DNA of 14,991 bases, taken from NCBI GenBank assembly GCA_023255165.1, contig JALRJD010000068.1, positions 1-14,991 of the forward strand, in the 5' to 3' direction. This DNA is from Porticoccaceae bacterium (GTDB lineage: Bacteria > Pseudomonadota > Gammaproteobacteria > Pseudomonadales > Porticoccaceae). The notes under the pieces were generated by a model, which made no database searches, was not told the DNA's origin, and was given only the letters and a program-made list of their open reading frames with translations. Shown here one piece after another: positions 6,393-12,504 of the stretch. Positions within the stretch are counted from its first letter, which is position 1, and every line of letters begins with the position of its first letter. The position numbers and the translations under genes were made by a program.

Positions 6393-7610
6393 TCAGGATT
6401 TTAACTGTGCGACACAGGCAGTACGGCGCAGCTGCAATTGCCGACCAATTTCAGCGCCATCAATTCCCGCTTCAACCAGATCGGCGACGCTAACCTGATT
6501 GATCAGCTCGAGTGCCTCGCGCAGATAATTGCCGGAGGGGTAGTCGCGCTCTTCGAAGCCGGTTCTGCCACGGGCGTCGGCCTCACAGCAGAGAATAAAA
6601 TCTTCCAGCTTGTCGCGGGATTTCAGGGCGCCGATGCCTTTCAGCAGATTGACAATGGTTTCGGGTTTTAGCTGCTGCGCCTTGTGGCACATCAAATGAT
6701 ATTCGGTCACCGCCAGCGCCAACTGCCGCACATCATTGGGCACCTTGAGCCGATCGCAGACATTGTTGACCAGCGCCACACCACGGGCTTCGTGGCCGCG
6801 ATGGCTGGGCAGCACATGGTCCGGGGTGATGCCCTTGCCGAGATCATGGACCAGCACGGCAAAGCGAAGCGCACTGCGTTCAGAGAGTCGCGCCGCCTGT
6901 TGCAGAGCCATCAGTGTGTGAATGCCGGTGTCGATTTCCGGGTGATAGTCGGCGCGCTGGGGAACGCCAAACAGCTTTTCGACTTCTGGGAACAGTATTT
7001 TGAGGGCGCCGCACTGTCGCAGAGTGGCGATAAACACCTCCGGCGAACGTTCGCCGAGTGAGCGCTCGGTCTCTTTCCAGACCCGCTCGGCCACCAGATG
7101 GTCGAGTTCGCCACTCTCAGCGATGGTGGTCATTAGCGCCATGGTTTCCGGCGCGATGGTAAAGCCGAGATGATGGTAGCGGGCGGCAAAGCGGGCCACG
7201 CGCAGAACTCGCAGGGGGTCTTCTGTGAAGGCTTCCGAGATATGGCGCAGCACTTTATTTTGCAGATCGCGCTGGCCGCCATGGAGGTCAACGAGATTGC
7301 CCTCGGTGTCTTCGGCCATAGCATTAATCGTCAGATCACGGCGCACCAGATCCTGTTCGAGGGTGACATCCGCGGCGGCGTAAAACGTAAAGCCGGCATA
7401 ACCATGGCCTGATTTTCGCTCGGTGCGCGCCAGGGCGTACTCTTCACCTGTGTCCGGTTGGATAAAAACCGGAAAATCATTGCCAACTGGAACATAGCCG
7501 AGCGCGACCATTTCCTCGGGTGTTGCGCCAACCACCAGCCAGTCGGTTTCATCGCTGGCATAGTTAAGTAGTTTGTCGCGAACAGCTCCGCCAACCCGAT
7601 AGATTTTCAT
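6393..7610 (-). CDS. cca: CCA tRNA nucleotidyltransferase (multifunctional Cca)
   Basis: Adds or repairs the 3' CCA end of tRNAs, and gammaproteobacterial members also carry an HD phosphohydrolase domain. The 405-residue protein lines up without gaps against E. coli Cca from memory through the head and HD regions. It has GGAVRD at 7-12, EYALARTERKSG at 57-68, RRDLTINA at 90-97, DPLRVLRVARFAARY at 131-145 and ERVWKE at 175-180. The HD motif is H255-D256 in VHDLGKG, with H305 downstream. In the catalytic metal pair, E. coli D21-x-D23 reads E21-T-D23 here. ATG at 7610 is the only sensible start. It has its own promoter candidate overlapping an Fnr-type box and lies upstream of folM in the same orientation. 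Confidence 0.96.
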   Translation of the reverse strand: MKIYRVGGAVRDKLLNYASDETDWLVVGATPEEMVALGYVPVGNDFPVFIQPDTGEEYALARTERKSGHGYAGFTFYAAADVTLEQDLVRRDLTINAMAEDTEGNLVDLHGGQRDLQNKVLRHISEAFTEDPLRVLRVARFAARYHHLGFTIAPETMALMTTIAESGELDHLVAERVWKETERSLGERSPEVFIATLRQCGALKILFPEVEKLFGVPQRADYHPEIDTGIHTLMALQQAARLSERSALRFAVLVHDLGKGITPDHVLPSHRGHEARGVALVNNVCDRLKVPNDVRQLALAVTEYHLMCHKAQQLKPETIVNLLKGIGALKSRDKLEDFILCCEADARGRTGFEERDYPSGNYLREALELINQVSVADLVEAGIDGAEIGRQLQLRRTACVAQLKS

Positions 7611-7663
7611 TTGGTTTCCAATGTTTGAGCCAGCCCGGCCTGCCGGTTGGTCTGCGCTGTGTT

Positions 7664-7691
7664 TTTATAGGTTTTCTGTCAACGCTCTAAA
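7664..7691 (-). promoter_or_regulatory. Second, weaker promoter candidate for cca
   Basis: On the minus strand, TTTAGA (7691-7686) and TATAAA (7669-7664) are 16 bases apart, with 4 of 6 and 5 of 6 matches. A perfect TTGACA at 7682-7677 has no partner -10 at the right distance. It would start transcription about 45 bases before cca, independent of the Fnr-type box. Confidence 0.3.
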
Positions 7692-7740
7692 TAAAAGTCT
7701 CTGCACAAGGCGCATTACCTGACCAGTATCGTTGGGCTGT

Positions 7741-7769
7741 ATTGTAAGGCGCGCCGGGTTTGACCTCAA
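7741..7769 (-). promoter_or_regulatory. Sigma-70 promoter candidate for cca-folM
   Basis: On the minus strand, TTGAGG (7769-7764), an exact 17-base spacer and TACAAT (7746-7741) give 4 of 6 and 5 of 6 consensus matches with ideal spacing. The predicted start is near 7734, giving a leader of about 124 bases. The -35 lies wholly inside the Fnr-type box at 7760-7773. Confidence 0.5.
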
Positions 7770-7773
7770 TCAA
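7760..7773. promoter_or_regulatory. Fnr/Anr-type box upstream of cca
   Basis: On the minus strand the site reads TTGATTGAGGTCAA, matching 9 of the 10 defined positions of the Fnr consensus TTGAT-N4-ATCAA. Its centre is about -32 from the predicted cca start point, covering the -35 element, which favours repression when Fnr is active. It lies 24 bases past the stop of the fnr gene itself. Confidence 0.5.
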
Positions 7774-7796
7774 TAAGGCTGTCGACGGCGCCGAGC

Positions 7797-8564
7797 TTAT
7801 TCGTCTGCGCTAGTCGCCAGTGTTTGCAGGGCTTGCTTATCGAGTATCTCGATCTCTTTTTTATTTACCTTGAGCAGATTTTTTTTCTGCAGGGCGCCGA
7901 GCACACGGCTGACGGTTTCCACTGTAAGGCCAAGATAACTGCTGATTTCGCTGCGTGACATAGGCAGCCACAGGCGGGTGGGAGAGCGTTTTTGTTGCGC
8001 CAGCCGATCGGAAAAACTGAGCAGCAGACTGGCGACTTTTTGCTGCGCTGAATGCCCGGCGAGCAGTGCAATCAACTTTTGGTCGGCATTGATCTCGCGG
8101 CTGATCAGTTTCATAACATATTTTTTGATAGCTGGAATCGCATCGCCAAGCTGCTCCAGTTTTTCGTAGGGTATTTCACACACCGAGGTGGTTTCGAGGG
8201 CGATAGCGGTGTTTTGATACTGATCGTCGGCGAGGCCATCCCAGCCAAATATCTCTCCGGGCAGATAGAAGCCGGTAACCTGTTCGCGGCCCTCGCTGTC
8301 GAGGCAAAACGATTTAACCGAGCCGCTGCGCACGGCATAGATCGAGGTAAAGGCTTCACCGCTGTGAAACACCTTTTCACGGGGCTGCAGCGGTTTTTTG
8401 TGTTCAATAAACTGGTCCAGCTTGTGGCGCTCCCCCTCATCGACCGCCAGCGGCAGACACAGATTACCCATACGGCAATCCTGGCAACTGATCGAGTGGG
8501 TCAGATGCGCAGGAAGTTGTCTGGCAATGTGCTGGATGGTGATTGGTTGCGTAGCGATGTCCAT
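7797..8564 (-). CDS. fnr: Fnr/Anr oxygen-sensing transcription regulator
   Basis: A 255-residue Crp/Fnr regulator of the [4Fe-4S] type that activates anaerobic and microaerobic genes when its cluster is intact. Cluster ligands are visible as C27, C30 and C36 (C-x2-C-x5-C) plus C129 in SVCEIP, the E. coli Fnr arrangement shifted by seven residues. A cyclic-nucleotide-like beta-roll spans about 45-140. The dimer helix contains D161, equivalent to the Asp (D154) that controls dimerisation. The DNA-reading helix has E216, S219 and R220 in TVETVSR, predicting a TTGAT-N4-ATCAA target. ATG at 8564 is preceded by GGAAAGG. It is divergent from uspE, as in E. coli where fnr and uspE are neighbours. An Fnr box overlapping its own promoter suggests autorepression. 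In Pseudomonas-like relatives it would be named anr. Confidence 0.96.
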   Translation of the reverse strand: MDIATQPITIQHIARQLPAHLTHSISCQDCRMGNLCLPLAVDEGERHKLDQFIEHKKPLQPREKVFHSGEAFTSIYAVRSGSVKSFCLDSEGREQVTGFYLPGEIFGWDGLADDQYQNTAIALETTSVCEIPYEKLEQLGDAIPAIKKYVMKLISREINADQKLIALLAGHSAQQKVASLLLSFSDRLAQQKRSPTRLWLPMSRSEISSYLGLTVETVSRVLGALQKKNLLKVNKKEIEILDKQALQTLATSADE

Positions 8565-8635
8565 CTATTTGGGCCTTTCCTGTGCAGGTTTCGGGTAAGG
8601 TCTGGTGAGAGCTCTCTGCTCAATCGATACAAATT

Positions 8636-8664
8636 ACTATAGACCCTGAGTTGACTTATATCAT
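8636..8664 (-). promoter_or_regulatory. Promoter candidate for fnr
   Basis: On the minus strand, ATGATA (8664-8659), a 17-base spacer and TATAGT (8641-8636) match 4 of 6 and 5 of 6 consensus positions. The predicted start is near 8629. The Fnr-type box 8651-8664 covers the -35 and part of the spacer, a position expected to repress. Confidence 0.4.
8651..8664. promoter_or_regulatory. Fnr/Anr-type box between fnr and uspE
   Basis: TTGACTTATATCAT matches 8 of 10 defined positions of TTGAT-N4-ATCAA. A GATTAT -10 candidate at 8686-8691 for uspE would place the box centre at about -41, the classic activating position. In the opposite direction it overlaps the fnr promoter candidate. One site could thus activate uspE and limit fnr. 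Confidence 0.5.
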
Positions 8665-8715
8665 TTCAGTTTTTGCCATTATTGGATTATTTCGCCGCCC
8701 GCAAAATTGCCAACT

Positions 8716-8731
8716 ACACTGAAAACAGTGT
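8716..8731 (+). other. Stem-loop in uspE leader
   Basis: Perfect inverted repeat ACACTG/CAGTGT with an AAAA loop, 51 bases before the uspE ATG and downstream of the predicted start point. It has no T-run, so it is not a terminator. The role is unknown. Confidence 0.35.
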
Positions 8732-8782
8732 CGATATTGCTTTGCAGTGATAGTTGGAATGGGAGCTGGAACGGGAGTTGAA

Positions 8783-9691
8783 ATGAAAAACAGTCTGGTA
8801 GTGTTGGATGGCTCAAGCAGTGACGAGCATGTGTTGGGGCAGGCGGTGCAGTTGGCGACTGCCAGTGGAGGTGATCTTCATCTGTTTATGACTGTCTACG
8901 ATCCGATTGAGGAGCTCAACCGCTATGTCGGGTTTGATAATTATCGGGAAGTGAAACAGGCGATCCTGGACGATGCGGAGGTCAAGCTGCGTCGGCTCAC
9001 CGATAAATTTGGTGACCACTTTTCATCGACCATGCATTGGGGACGGCGCTGGCACTTCAGCGTTGTCGCCGAGGCGGAGAGGCTTGGAGCGGATCTGATT
9101 ATCAAGGCGGTGCATCGACATTCGCGGTTGGCTGAATTTTTACACACCCCGGAAGACTGGCATCTGCTGCGCGATTCCAGCTGCCCGGTGTGGCTGGTCA
9201 ATGACACTGCGGAGCATATAGACAAGGTGGTTGCCGCTTTCAGCACATTGGAAGAGACCGAGGAGCACCGCGCTCTCGGTGAGCGAGTGCTGGAACAGGC
9301 CCGCGATCTCGCTACCGCTCTGGGCACCGAACTTCACGTCGTCTCAGTGGTGCCCGACTGGCTGCACTCGCAGACAATTATCGGCCCAATGCCCGGAATG
9401 CCGGGCCAGTTCCCGACGGTGCTGGCTGATCTCGGTGAGCAGGCCCTCGAACGGGCTGAGGAAATTCTCGAGGACACATTGGATCGATTGCATATCAGTG
9501 CGGATATCACCGAAGTGCGCAGTGGGTTTGTCGATATCGAACTGGCCGAGGCGGTGGGTGACCGTGGTGCGCTGGTGATTGGCAGTGCCGCGGCGCGAAA
9601 AATGTCAGGTAAAGTTGCCGACAAACTGTTTGGCAATACCTCGGAGAAGGTTATTCACCATGTTCGCGGCGATGTTATGGTGGTTCATTAA
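8783..9691 (+). CDS. uspE: Universal stress protein UspE (tandem Usp domains)
   Basis: A 302-residue cytoplasmic stress protein made of two Usp folds, about 1-140 and 147-302, a length close to E. coli UspE (316). Domain 1 opens NSLVVLDGSSSDEHVL. Domain 2 ends with GSAAARKMSGK and LFGNTSEKVI, a modified form of the ATP-binding G-x2-G-x9-G(S/T) loop. Domain 1 lacks that loop, as UspE-type proteins often do. Two-domain Usps of this class are linked to stress survival and aggregation, but their biochemical activity is poorly defined. ATG at 8783 has GGGAG seven bases upstream; in-frame starts back to 8747 have no better signal. It sits divergent to fnr with an Fnr box between, which suggests induction at low oxygen. 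It converges on msrA. Confidence 0.92.
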   Translation: MKNSLVVLDGSSSDEHVLGQAVQLATASGGDLHLFMTVYDPIEELNRYVGFDNYREVKQAILDDAEVKLRRLTDKFGDHFSSTMHWGRRWHFSVVAEAERLGADLIIKAVHRHSRLAEFLHTPEDWHLLRDSSCPVWLVNDTAEHIDKVVAAFSTLEETEEHRALGERVLEQARDLATALGTELHVVSVVPDWLHSQTIIGPMPGMPGQFPTVLADLGEQALERAEEILEDTLDRLHISADITEVRSGFVDIELAEAVGDRGALVIGSAAARKMSGKVADKLFGNTSEKVIHHVRGDVMVVH

Positions 9692-9728
9692 CTGTTAAGT
9701 GCCCAGCCTCTATTTTAAATAGCCCGGC

Positions 9729-10337
9729 CTATTTTTCCGTTCCCCCCCAAATCACATTCAGACGCTTGTCGCGACCGCAGCCCCAGCGGTAATAGTTGTA
9801 GCGAACCGGGTTTTTCAGATGGTAGTCCTGGTGATAATCCTCGGCTTTATAGAAGGTCATCGCGGGGGTGATAGCTGTGGCGACGGGCACCTTGAGCGCA
9901 CCGCTGGCCTCCAGCGCTTGCTTTGAGTCTTCGGCAATCTTTTTCTGCTCCCCGGTCTGATAAAAAATCTCGCTGCGATACTGCTGGCCGCGATCACAAA
10001 ATTGCCCGCCGCCATCGGTGGGGTCGATGGTCTTCCAGAAATACTCGACAAGTTCGGCATAGCTGATGGCGCTGTCATCAAAAATCACCTCGACCGCCTC
10101 GACATGGCCACTGTCGCCAGCGGAGACCTGTTTGTAGGTCGGGTTTTGCAGATGACCGCCGGTGTAGCCGGAAGTGGCTGAAACCACGCCGTCGAGTTTT
10201 TCAAAATCACTCTCGGTGCACCAAAAACAGCCGCCGGCAAAGATGGCGCTCTGCTCCTTAGCGTTGCTGTTGAGCGCCACAAGGCTACAGAAAGTCAGGA
10301 CAATTAATGAGGTGGTAAGGGCGAAACGGTTTTTCAT
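9729..10337 (-). CDS. msrA: Peptide methionine-S-sulfoxide reductase MsrA, exported
   Basis: MsrA reduces the S-epimer of methionine sulfoxide in proteins. The 202-residue protein has a signal peptide (K2 and R4, hydrophobic 6-22, probable cut after NSNA at about 26), so it should act in the periplasm. The catalytic motif GGCFWC is at 35-40 with C37 nucleophilic and E42 nearby, followed by GYTGG at 57-61, GHVEAVEV at 77-84, a DRGQQYRSEIFY segment at 115-126 and EDYHQDY at 166-172. Extra cysteines C40, C114 and C187 (WGCGRD) could resolve the disulfide; the C114 and WGC variant is common to one bacterial MsrA subgroup. ATG at 10337 is chosen because GGAG lies nine bases upstream and it gives a proper signal peptide; the frame extends to 10505 without merit. 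The next co-oriented gene is absent, so it is probably monocistronic. Confidence 0.94.
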   Translation of the reverse strand: MKNRFALTTSLIVLTFCSLVALNSNAKEQSAIFAGGCFWCTESDFEKLDGVVSATSGYTGGHLQNPTYKQVSAGDSGHVEAVEVIFDDSAISYAELVEYFWKTIDPTDGGGQFCDRGQQYRSEIFYQTGEQKKIAEDSKQALEASGALKVPVATAITPAMTFYKAEDYHQDYHLKNPVRYNYYRWGCGRDKRLNVIWGGTEK

Positions 10338-10490
10338 CTCGGCTTGCTCCATGCTGATAAAAATAAAATCTGTCGACACCAGAATGTCTACGCGGCTAAC
10401 AGTGTTAAGGATTGGACTGCAGAACAGATGATAGTTCCGGGAGGATTTTGATCGTCTGATCTGACTTATCAACCTGCCGCCCTGAGACAG

Positions 10491-10518
10491 AGTATAGAAG
10501 GCCAACGCCTGGTGTCGC
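10491..10518 (-). promoter_or_regulatory. Promoter candidate for msrA
   Basis: On the minus strand, GCGACA (10518-10513), a 16-base spacer and TATACT (10496-10491) match 4 of 6 and 5 of 6 consensus positions. The predicted start is near 10484, giving a leader of nearly 150 bases. Confidence 0.35.
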
Positions 10519-10604
10519 AGCTGATTTGGCCGGTTAATTTAAGCTGCCGCCAAAGAACAGTAAAAATAACTTTTAACTTATTGAAATAGCTGAATTTTAA
10601 TTTC

Positions 10605-10633
10605 TTGACGAAAGTCGGTTTTCGACTTATTTT
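10605..10633 (+). promoter_or_regulatory. Promoter candidate with spacer dyad, toward small acidic gene
   Basis: TTGACG (10605-10610), an exact 17-base spacer and TATTTT (10628-10633) match 5 of 6 and 4 of 6 consensus positions. An inverted repeat AAGTCG/CGACTT with a 5-base loop fills most of the spacer and enters the -10. The predicted start is near 10640, with a leader of about 130 bases. The dyad looks like an operator, but no regulator is identified. Confidence 0.45.
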
Positions 10634-10771
10634 CGCAACTTTATTGGGATGGCCGCCTCCGGGTGCGACAGGCAATTATCAGGAGCAAGGGGTTTTTGCC
10701 AGCCGTGACAGATTTTAAACTCGAATCACATGATGCTCGTATAAATTTGGGTTTTTGGAAAAGGAAAAACA

Positions 10772-10951
10772 ATGAGCGACGAAGATCTGGATACAGATGA
10801 TGACTTCGAAGAAGATGATGATGAGGTAACCGAGATCTCTGAGAAGCGTCAATCCGCCATCGATCTGGAATCCCGCCGACGCCTTGAGCAGAAACTCGAG
10901 GAAGCCAGAGTGAGAAAGCAGACGCAGGATTACGATTTCGATTTTGACTAG
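10772..10951 (+). CDS. Small acidic hypothetical protein (59 aa)
   Basis: A complete 59-residue frame from ATG at 10772 to TAG, with AGGAAAAAC directly upstream as a ribosome binding site. Residues 1-23 are extremely acidic (runs of Asp and Glu). Residues 24-50 are Arg/Lys/Glu-rich and should form a helix (SRRRLEQKLEEARVRK), and the tail is Asp/Phe/Tyr-rich (DYDFDFD). There is no signal peptide or membrane segment, so it is probably cytoplasmic. The layout of an acidic head, a basic helix and an acidic aromatic end resembles a small conserved gammaproteobacterial family I recall as PA3496-like, but I cannot confirm this. Codon use is regular and the charge pattern is too ordered for chance. 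It stands alone, rightward, 186 bases before ccmA; its function is unknown. Confidence 0.75.
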   Translation: MSDEDLDTDDDFEEDDDEVTEISEKRQSAIDLESRRRLEQKLEEARVRKQTQDYDFDFD

Positions 10952-10971
10952 GTTAGACTAGCCTGGACTAG
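10946..10971 (+). repeat. GACTAG triple repeat at 10-base spacing
   Basis: GACTAG occurs at 10946, 10956 and 10966, exactly one helical turn apart, with the first overlapping the stop codon of the small acidic gene. CTAG is normally rare in such genomes. A partial inverse copy (GAGTCTA at 10974-10980) follows. The function is unknown. Confidence 0.6.
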
Positions 10972-10999
10972 CTGAGTCTATATTGTTGCTTCACTGCCT

Positions 11000-11019
11000 G
11001 CTCCGGGATATCCCGGGGC
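11000..11019. other. 20-base imperfect palindrome before ccmA
   Basis: A perfect 14-base core CCGGGATATCCCGG (11003-11016) extends to 20 bases with one mismatched pair. There is no T-run on either side, so it is not a standard terminator. It may be an operator or RNA cruciform between the small acidic gene and ccmA. Confidence 0.5.
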
Positions 11020-11092
11020 AAAAGATTCTATCCGCTGCCGCCGATCCCGCGGCAAATCAATCAGACAGATTTTTACCACATTCGAAGGCTAA

Positions 11093-11118
11093 TTTTGGCA
11101 TAATGCCCCACGCCAAAA
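11093..11118. promoter_or_regulatory. Dyad and -10-like element immediately upstream of ccmA
   Basis: Perfect 7-base arms TTTTGGC (11093-11099) and GCCAAAA (11112-11118) are 12 bases apart. Inside them is a smaller nested dyad GGCATAATGCC. CATAAT at 11099-11104 matches 5 of 6 of a -10, with only a weak -35 (ACCACA, 11075-11080, 18 bases upstream). The arrangement suggests an operator over the ccm promoter; this is inference from symmetry and position. Confidence 0.4.
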
Positions 11119-11137
11119 TGTTCATGCAGCCCGGATT

Positions 11138-11785
11138 ATGTCTCTGTCGTCATCCTCGTTATTGAGTATCGAAAATCTCGCCTTTGAGCGCGACGACAGC
11201 CGCCTGTTTGACGGCATCAATCTGACCGTTAATGGTGGCGATATTTTGCAGATTGAGGGTGCCAATGGCAGCGGCAAAACCACCTTGCTGCGGCTGCTCA
11301 CCGGGGCCCTGCAGCCCAGTGCCGGGCGTATCAATTACCAGGGCCAGCCAATCTCCGAGAACCGCTACGATTACCTCGCCGATATGCTCTATATCGGTCA
11401 TCAACCGGCAGTGAAACTAAACCTTACCGCCGAAGAAAATCTGCGCTGGATGGTCGCCAGTGCCGCCAAGTCAAATCGGGTCGCGGTTGCCGACGCTCTC
11501 GCCGAAGTGGGGTTGGCCGGCTACAGTGATATTCCCTGCTACACCTTGTCCGCCGGGCAGCATCGGCGCGTCGCACTGGCGCGGCTGTTGATCAGCGAAG
11601 CGCGGCTCTGGTACCTGGACGAACCATTCACCGCGATCGACAAACAAGGCGTGAGTTTGTTGCAATCCTGCCTGCAGCACCATGTGGCCCAGGGTGGTCT
11701 GGTGGTGCTCTCAACACATCAAGATCTGGCGCTCAACAATGTGCGTAAGTACAACCTGTTGTCCCGCGCGGAGTATCTGGTCTGA
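11138..11785 (+). CDS. ccmA: Heme exporter ATP-binding subunit CcmA
   Basis: CcmA is the ATPase of the CcmAB complex, which frees holo-CcmE from CcmC/D during cytochrome c maturation on the inner membrane. The 215-residue protein has Walker A GANGSGKT (41-48), a Q-loop Gln near 89, the ABC signature LSAGQ (137-141) with HRRVALARLL after it, Walker B LWYLDEP (157-163) and the switch His194 in STHQ. The length is normal for the family. ATG at 11138 has no strong Shine-Dalgarno, and the N-terminal SLSSSSLLS is low-complexity. The stop overlaps the ccmB ATG by one base, so the two are translationally coupled. It heads the ccm operon, and a dyad lies 20 bases upstream. Confidence 0.96.
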   Translation: MSLSSSSLLSIENLAFERDDSRLFDGINLTVNGGDILQIEGANGSGKTTLLRLLTGALQPSAGRINYQGQPISENRYDYLADMLYIGHQPAVKLNLTAEENLRWMVASAAKSNRVAVADALAEVGLAGYSDIPCYTLSAGQHRRVALARLLISEARLWYLDEPFTAIDKQGVSLLQSCLQHHVAQGGLVVLSTHQDLALNNVRKYNLLSRAEYLV

Positions 11786-12468
11786 TGGCCCGGCAGATGG
11801 ATAGCGGATTTCTCGCCTGGCTGCGCCGCGATCTTTTGCTAGCCTGGCGCCGTCGCGGTGAAGTGGCCAGTCCGGTGTTGTTTTTTATCATGGTCTCGAC
11901 ATTGATTCCGTTGGGCTTAACCCCGGAATCCACGCGACTGGCCGAGGTTGCCGCGGGCATGGTCTGGGTAATGGCGTTGCTGGCCACCCTGTTATCGGTG
12001 GACGGCCTGTTTGCCAGCGATTATCAGGACGGCAGTCTCGAGCAGATGCTGATCACGCCGCAATTATTACCGCTGCCGGTGCTGGGAAAAATTACTGCAC
12101 ACTGGCTGACCACTGGTCTGCCTCTAACGCTGGTGTCGCCGCTGCTGGGGCTTATGCTGTCACTTCCAGCCGCTGGTTTTATACCGTTGCTGTGGAGTCT
12201 GGCGCTGGGTACCGCCTGTTTAAGTTTGATCGGCGCCGTGGGTGCGGCCCTGACTGTGTCGCTGCGCAAAGGCGGCCTGCTGCTGACGCTGCTGGTGATG
12301 CCCCTGTATATGCCGGTGATTATTTTCGGCAGTGCGTCGGTAAGTTATGCCATCGACGGCATCAACTGGCTGCCACCACTGGCTGTGCTTGGAGCGCTGT
12401 GCGCCGCCGCTGTTGCGCTCTGCCCTCTGGCTGTGGCCGGTGCGCTGCGCGCGACGGCCAGCAATTAG
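11785..12468 (+). CDS. ccmB: Heme exporter membrane subunit CcmB
   Basis: The membrane partner of CcmA. The 227-residue protein begins with a basic cytoplasmic segment (LAWLRRDLLLAWRRRGE), the expected contact surface for CcmA. About six hydrophobic helices follow, near 29-46, 51-69, 103-120, 129-149, 159-182 and 197-220. The conserved FASDYQDGSLEQML at about 76-89 is a CcmB family hallmark. It starts inside the ccmA stop (TGATG) and ends 36 bases before ccmC, the widest gap in this operon. There is no truncation or frame break. Confidence 0.95.
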   Translation: MARQMDSGFLAWLRRDLLLAWRRRGEVASPVLFFIMVSTLIPLGLTPESTRLAEVAAGMVWVMALLATLLSVDGLFASDYQDGSLEQMLITPQLLPLPVLGKITAHWLTTGLPLTLVSPLLGLMLSLPAAGFIPLLWSLALGTACLSLIGAVGAALTVSLRKGGLLLTLLVMPLYMPVIIFGSASVSYAIDGINWLPPLAVLGALCAAAVALCPLAVAGALRATASN

Positions 12469-12504
12469 CCCGTCAGTCATTGAGAATGGAATAGGCTTGA
12501 AGTT

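Larger units (their letters stand above)
10338..10771. other. Intergenic region msrA / small acidic protein gene
   Basis: A 434-base gap between divergent genes with no convincing gene on either strand. It holds the msrA promoter candidate (10491-10518), a promoter candidate for the rightward small gene (10605-10633) with a dyad in its spacer, and an AT-rich block at about 10538-10635. The msrA leader contains a short palindrome TAACAGTGTTA near 10398-10408. I saw no known riboswitch or tRNA. Confidence 0.6.

Noticed and set aside
9692..9728. Terminator between convergent uspE and msrA
   Set aside because: Only a short AT palindrome (CTATTTTAAATAG) is present; there is no GC stem with a T-run, so I did not call a terminator.
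10455..10475. Fnr-like half sites (TTGAT and ATCA) in the msrA leader
   Set aside because: The half sites are seven bases apart instead of four, so they do not form an Fnr box.
10338..10505. N-terminal extension of MsrA
   Set aside because: The extension has no family similarity, spans the promoter candidate and would displace the signal peptide.
10705..10729. CRP-like GTGA...TCAC pair
   Set aside because: The gap between the arms is 17 bases rather than the 6-8 needed for a CRP site.
10640..10771. Possible riboswitch in the leader of the small acidic gene
   Set aside because: I compared the GC-rich start of this leader with the fluoride and c-di-GMP motifs; the required conserved core segments and pairings are not there.
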